Below, one piece after another: positions 61,126 to 64,000 of a stretch of DNA of 64,000 bases. The notes under the pieces were generated by a model. That model saw only the letters and a list, made by a program, of their open reading frames with translations. It did no database searches and was not told the origin of the DNA. Numbering within the stretch: position 1 is the first letter of the stretch; the number at the start of each line of letters is the position of its first letter. The stretch covers positions 2,666,001 to 2,730,000 of the forward strand of contig NZ_CP036278.1 of NCBI RefSeq assembly GCF_007748035.1, in the 5' to 3' direction. The stretch comes from Aeoliella mucimassa. GTDB lineage: Bacteria; Planctomycetota; Planctomycetia; Pirellulales; Lacipirellulaceae. The translations under genes and the position numbers were made by a program.

Positions 61126-62469
61126 ATGGTGGGCAGCGTACAACGTGTCGATACCCTGATCGTAAGTCGCTCGGTGTCAGAGTGGCCTTACGGACTTGCC
61201 TTGTTGCTGGCAATTACAGTCGTGGGTATCTACCATAATCAAGATGCGGTCGGACTCGACATTTACGATTTCGACGTTACAACGCAGTACCTCGAAGAGC
61301 AGGCCGACAGCGACAACCAGGTACAAGTTGGTACCCAGCAGAAGAAAATCTGTTTTTTAATGCTCGTTGCGATAGCCGGATACCTCTCGTTCGTTCGTCA
61401 GCCAGCGAAAGCTTACCATCCTAACAGGCTGGTGTGGGTAGCGGCCGCCTGTTTGTTGTGGGCAGGCGGAAGCATTCTCTGGTCTACCGAACCTCAGTTG
61501 ACGGTTCGCGAATTGGTGCGGCTTTACGTGATGGTACTCACCGCGTTTGGCTTGGCGCGCTGTTTTTCGGCCAACCAATTGATGTTTGTTGTGCTGGCCA
61601 TCTGTAGCTGTTCAATATTTACCGCGTTGGCGACGGAAGCCGCAGCGGGAGTACTGAAGCCTTGGCAAGGCGACTACCGTCTACAGGGCGGCATGCATGC
61701 CAATATGGTTGCCATTCATGCAGCCATCATGGCGTTAGCAGCGATGGGCATGATGCGAGTTGTCAAGCACAAGTCGTGGTGCTGGGTACTGTTGCTCGTT
61801 GCGTTGGCATCGCTATGGCTCACGAAGTCTCGATCTGCTGCAGGAGTGTTCTTGGTAGCAGCGGCAATTCAGTGGTCGCTCCATCTAGATACTAAGCGTG
61901 CCATCGGCTATTGGGCCTGGATGAGCACCATCGTCGCGTTGATGCTATTCGTACTTGCCGCAGGAGGTTCGCAGTTGCAGCGAGCCTTCGGCGGAGCGGC
62001 TGCCATGGGGCGCAGCGAAGGGCTTGGTTCGCTCACTGGACGTATTCCTCTGTGGCAATCAGTCTCCGACGACATCGCCAAACGTCCTATCACAGGGTAC
62101 GGCTATAAAGCCTTCTGGACCGGTGAGCGACGCATGGACATTTTCGACGAGATCGATTGGTCGCCGACCGATGCCCATTCGATTTACTTTAATTCCATGC
62201 TCGAGCAAGGATTCGTAGGGCTTCTGCTAAATCTTGCACTCGTTGTTGCTGCATTGGTAATCCTCGTACGTGCAAGACACGAAACAGGCGTTGCGGGTTA
62301 CGCACTATTCGCCACACTCATTGCGTTTGCGTTGATGCATGGTCTGACCGAAACCGGCTGTTCCGAAGCTCGCATCGGTGGTTTGTGTATTGGGATGGGA
62401 GTGTTCTTAGCGAGTGGTTACCACAAGCCGCACATTACGGGGGCGCGTGCGAGTAAGGTTAGCGGATAA
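61126..62469 (+). CDS. O-antigen ligase/polymerase family (WaaL/Wzy-like) membrane protein
   Basis: A 447-aa membrane protein with about 11 helices and a long periplasmic loop near the C-terminus. Typical motifs are LTGRIPLWQSVSDDIAKRPITGYGYKAFW and DAHSIYFNSMLEQGFVGLLLN, the conserved R-x3-W...GxG...H region of O-antigen ligases. It joins or polymerises lipid-linked repeat units. The start directly follows the flippase stop (TAG-ATG), indicating coupled translation. Confidence 0.87.
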   Translation: MVGSVQRVDTLIVSRSVSEWPYGLALLLAITVVGIYHNQDAVGLDIYDFDVTTQYLEEQADSDNQVQVGTQQKKICFLMLVAIAGYLSFVRQPAKAYHPNRLVWVAAACLLWAGGSILWSTEPQLTVRELVRLYVMVLTAFGLARCFSANQLMFVVLAICSCSIFTALATEAAAGVLKPWQGDYRLQGGMHANMVAIHAAIMALAAMGMMRVVKHKSWCWVLLLVALASLWLTKSRSAAGVFLVAAAIQWSLHLDTKRAIGYWAWMSTIVALMLFVLAAGGSQLQRAFGGAAAMGRSEGLGSLTGRIPLWQSVSDDIAKRPITGYGYKAFWTGERRMDIFDEIDWSPTDAHSIYFNSMLEQGFVGLLLNLALVVAALVILVRARHETGVAGYALFATLIAFALMHGLTETGCSEARIGGLCIGMGVFLASGYHKPHITGARASKVSG

Positions 62470-62602
62470 CCCTAGCCACATAGTTGCCTGTGTTAGAAAA
62501 AAGTGTGAAAAACACAAGTCAATAGCTTCCATTTCATTTGGTTCTAACGAGAATAAACGTCACTTCTATCCCCCGTTTACACCACACAAGTAGGTGAGCT
62601 TC

Positions 62603-63595
62603 GTGCCTCGTGTTTCCGTCCTGATGACCGTCTTTAACGGGATGCCGTACTTGCCGGCATCGGTTGAGTCGGTGTTGAATCAATCGTTCGACGATTTTGA
62701 ATTCATTATCGTCAACGATGGCTCAACCGATGGTACGGCTGACTATCTAGCCAGTCTCGCTGATCCACGCATTCACGTGATCTATCAGGAGAATGGCGGC
62801 ACTGCTGTTGCGGCGAATCATGGACTGACATGCTGCACCGGTCAGTACACGGCCCGAATGGATTCCGATGATGTCTCGTTGCCGCATCGCCTGGCGACAC
62901 AAGTTGCCTATCTCGATGCTCATCCTGAGGTCGGATTAGTGGGAGCACAAATGGCACCCCTAGGGCAAGCGGGGGTGGGTGCCAGTCTGAATCTGCCGAC
63001 GACCCACGACGAGGTGTTTGCCGCCATGATGGATGGCCGGCACGGCTTGGCCCACGCCTGCATTCTGATGCGTACGGATCTCCTGAAACAGATCGGCGGT
63101 TACTGGAAAGTACCACTGCAAGATGCATGGGACATGATGATTCGCATGGGCGAGGTCTCGAAGCTTGCGAACATCGACGAAGTGCTTCATCACTACCGAG
63201 TGCATATCGGCAGCCTCAATGGTAAAGGGATGCGTCGCATGCGGTTCAGCATCGACTACGCCCGGCACTTGGCGACCCTCCGCCAGCAAGGGCTGCCGCT
63301 GATCACACACGAAGAGTACGCCCAGCAACGGGCGGCCATCGGATGGATGGCAAAGATGCGTGAGTCGATCGATTTGCACTCTCGTTGCCAGTACCGTGTG
63401 GCAATAGCCGAACTATATGGCAACCGCCGAGTGCGGGGCTACTTGCGCATGGCATGGGCCGCCGCTCTGGCGCCGCGACTTACCACGGCGCGGATCGTTC
63501 GCATGATCGAAGAACGCTTTGTGAAGATTCCCCACCGCAACAAGTCGAAGCGATCCGCTTCCACAGGCAACCCACCGATTGCCCGTTCGGCTTAG
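62603..63595 (+). CDS. glycosyltransferase family 2 protein
   Basis: GT-A fold glycosyltransferase of 330 aa. The start GTG 62603 gives MPRVSVLMTVFNGMPYL and has AGGTGAG at 62592-62598; GTG 62594 lies within that SD. Motifs are VESVLNQSFDDFEFIIVNDGSTDGT and the DxD region ARMDSDDVSLPHRL. ED-like acidic and DAWDMMIRM residues follow. The C-terminal lobe is helical. It adds a sugar in the exopolysaccharide pathway. Confidence 0.88.
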   Translation: MPRVSVLMTVFNGMPYLPASVESVLNQSFDDFEFIIVNDGSTDGTADYLASLADPRIHVIYQENGGTAVAANHGLTCCTGQYTARMDSDDVSLPHRLATQVAYLDAHPEVGLVGAQMAPLGQAGVGASLNLPTTHDEVFAAMMDGRHGLAHACILMRTDLLKQIGGYWKVPLQDAWDMMIRMGEVSKLANIDEVLHHYRVHIGSLNGKGMRRMRFSIDYARHLATLRQQGLPLITHEEYAQQRAAIGWMAKMRESIDLHSRCQYRVAIAELYGNRRVRGYLRMAWAAALAPRLTTARIVRMIEERFVKIPHRNKSKRSASTGNPPIARSA

Positions 63596-63686
63596 CCGGC
63601 GAAGTATAAGCGGCAGCGATTCCTGCAAGCGTTGATGCCGTCAAGAGAAACTCCCTCCTTTGATTCCCACCTAAGTAAGAGTACCG

Positions 63687-64000
63687 ATGAGTGTCGCAAT
63701 TATAACTGGCTCGGCCGGATTGATTGGTTCTGAAGCGACCAAGTTCTTTGCTGCCGAAGGTTTCGATGTCGTCGGTGTCGATAACGATATGCGCGCTCGC
63801 TTCTTTGGAGCCGAGGCCTCGACTCAGTGGAATCGTCAGCGACTGCAAGCCCAGCTAGGGGATCGTTACAAGCACGAAGAGATTGACATTCGGGACGAAG
63901 ACGCGGTCGCGTCTCTTTTCGAGCGTTACCAGAACGATATTGCATTGGTGCTGCACACCGCAGCCCAGCCATCGCACGATTGGGCGGCACGCGATCCAAA
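63687..64000 (+). CDS. NAD-dependent epimerase, CDP-paratose 2-epimerase-like (3' end cut)
   Basis: Starts at ATG 63687 and is open to the window end (104 codons). The N-terminus is [16 protein letters not shown] with the Rossmann GxxGxxG (GSAGLIG), then [20 protein letters not shown] and [18 protein letters not shown], wording typical of CDP-paratose 2-epimerase (tyvelose pathway) rather than UDP-glucose epimerase. It likely provides an activated sugar for the cluster upstream. The catalytic YxxxK lies outside the window, so the exact specificity is open. Confidence 0.85.
   Translation, partial: MSVAIITGSAGLIGSEATKFFAAEGFDVVGVDNDMRARFFGAEASTQWNRQRLQAQLGDRYKHEEIDIRDEDAVASLFERYQNDIALVLHTAAQPSHDWAARDP

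Noticed and set aside
62492-62548. GTTAGAA/TTCTAAC inverted repeat before the GT2 gene
   Set aside because: Short arms separated by 43 nt in an AT-rich gap; not enough to call a site.

Overview
The window looks like a chromosomal piece of a planctomycete, probably order Pirellulales (Lacipirellulaceae-like). The evidence is a PEP-CTERM anchored protein, a dockerin-plus-PEP-CTERM protein with the typical 'DFNSDGTVDLADYTVWR' repeat, a long MoxR/VWA/DUF4175-type operon, a PQQ-propeller giant protein, sulfatase and glycoside hydrolase genes, and moderately high GC. This placement is inference from protein style; no rRNA is present.

Left third (1-21 kb): carbohydrate use. A truncated esterase, a GH43-like enzyme, an enolase-superfamily enzyme and a large secreted GH2 beta-galactosidase with a C-terminal F5/8-type domain run rightward. 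A formylglycine sulfatase runs leftward, followed by a second GH43-like enzyme. A leftward run galM - isomerase-like - araB - araD - araA - sodium:solute symporter then gives the complete L-arabinose to D-xylulose-5-phosphate route plus uptake. Together this suggests use of a (possibly sulfated) arabinogalactan-like glycan. A tRNA-Ser(GGA) with its terminator sits beside the symporter. Between the sulfatase and the second GH43 lies an IS200-type element that has landed inside an older dispersed, palindrome-rich repeat. A second, uninterrupted copy of that repeat lies inverted at about 51.8-52.4 kb.

Middle (21-48 kb): a run of leftward genes. It begins with a giant PQQ/TPR protein and a toroid protein, then MoxR ATPase, DUF58, BatA-like VWA, a second VWA protein, DUF4175-like, a coiled-coil protein with SQGGE repeats, a poly-Q helical protein and an NPCBM protein. 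It ends with three HtrA/S1C-like proteins and a membrane protein. Of the three protease-like proteins only the first keeps the catalytic triad; the next two are pseudoproteases. Two further secreted or hypothetical proteins, each with a clear terminator, lie downstream.

Right third (48-64 kb): an HU-like protein, a dockerin/PEP-CTERM protein, a putative nuclease-fold protein, an EEP-family phosphohydrolase, the repeat copy, a tiny membrane ORF, a PEP-CTERM protein and a GGDEF diguanylate cyclase. Divergent from the cyclase is an exopolysaccharide cluster: sugar transferase fused to a degenerate GGDEF, GT4, Wzz/GumC-like, CpsD-like with a defective P-loop, flippase, O-antigen ligase-like polymerase, GT2, and a CDP-paratose-epimerase-like gene cut by the window end.
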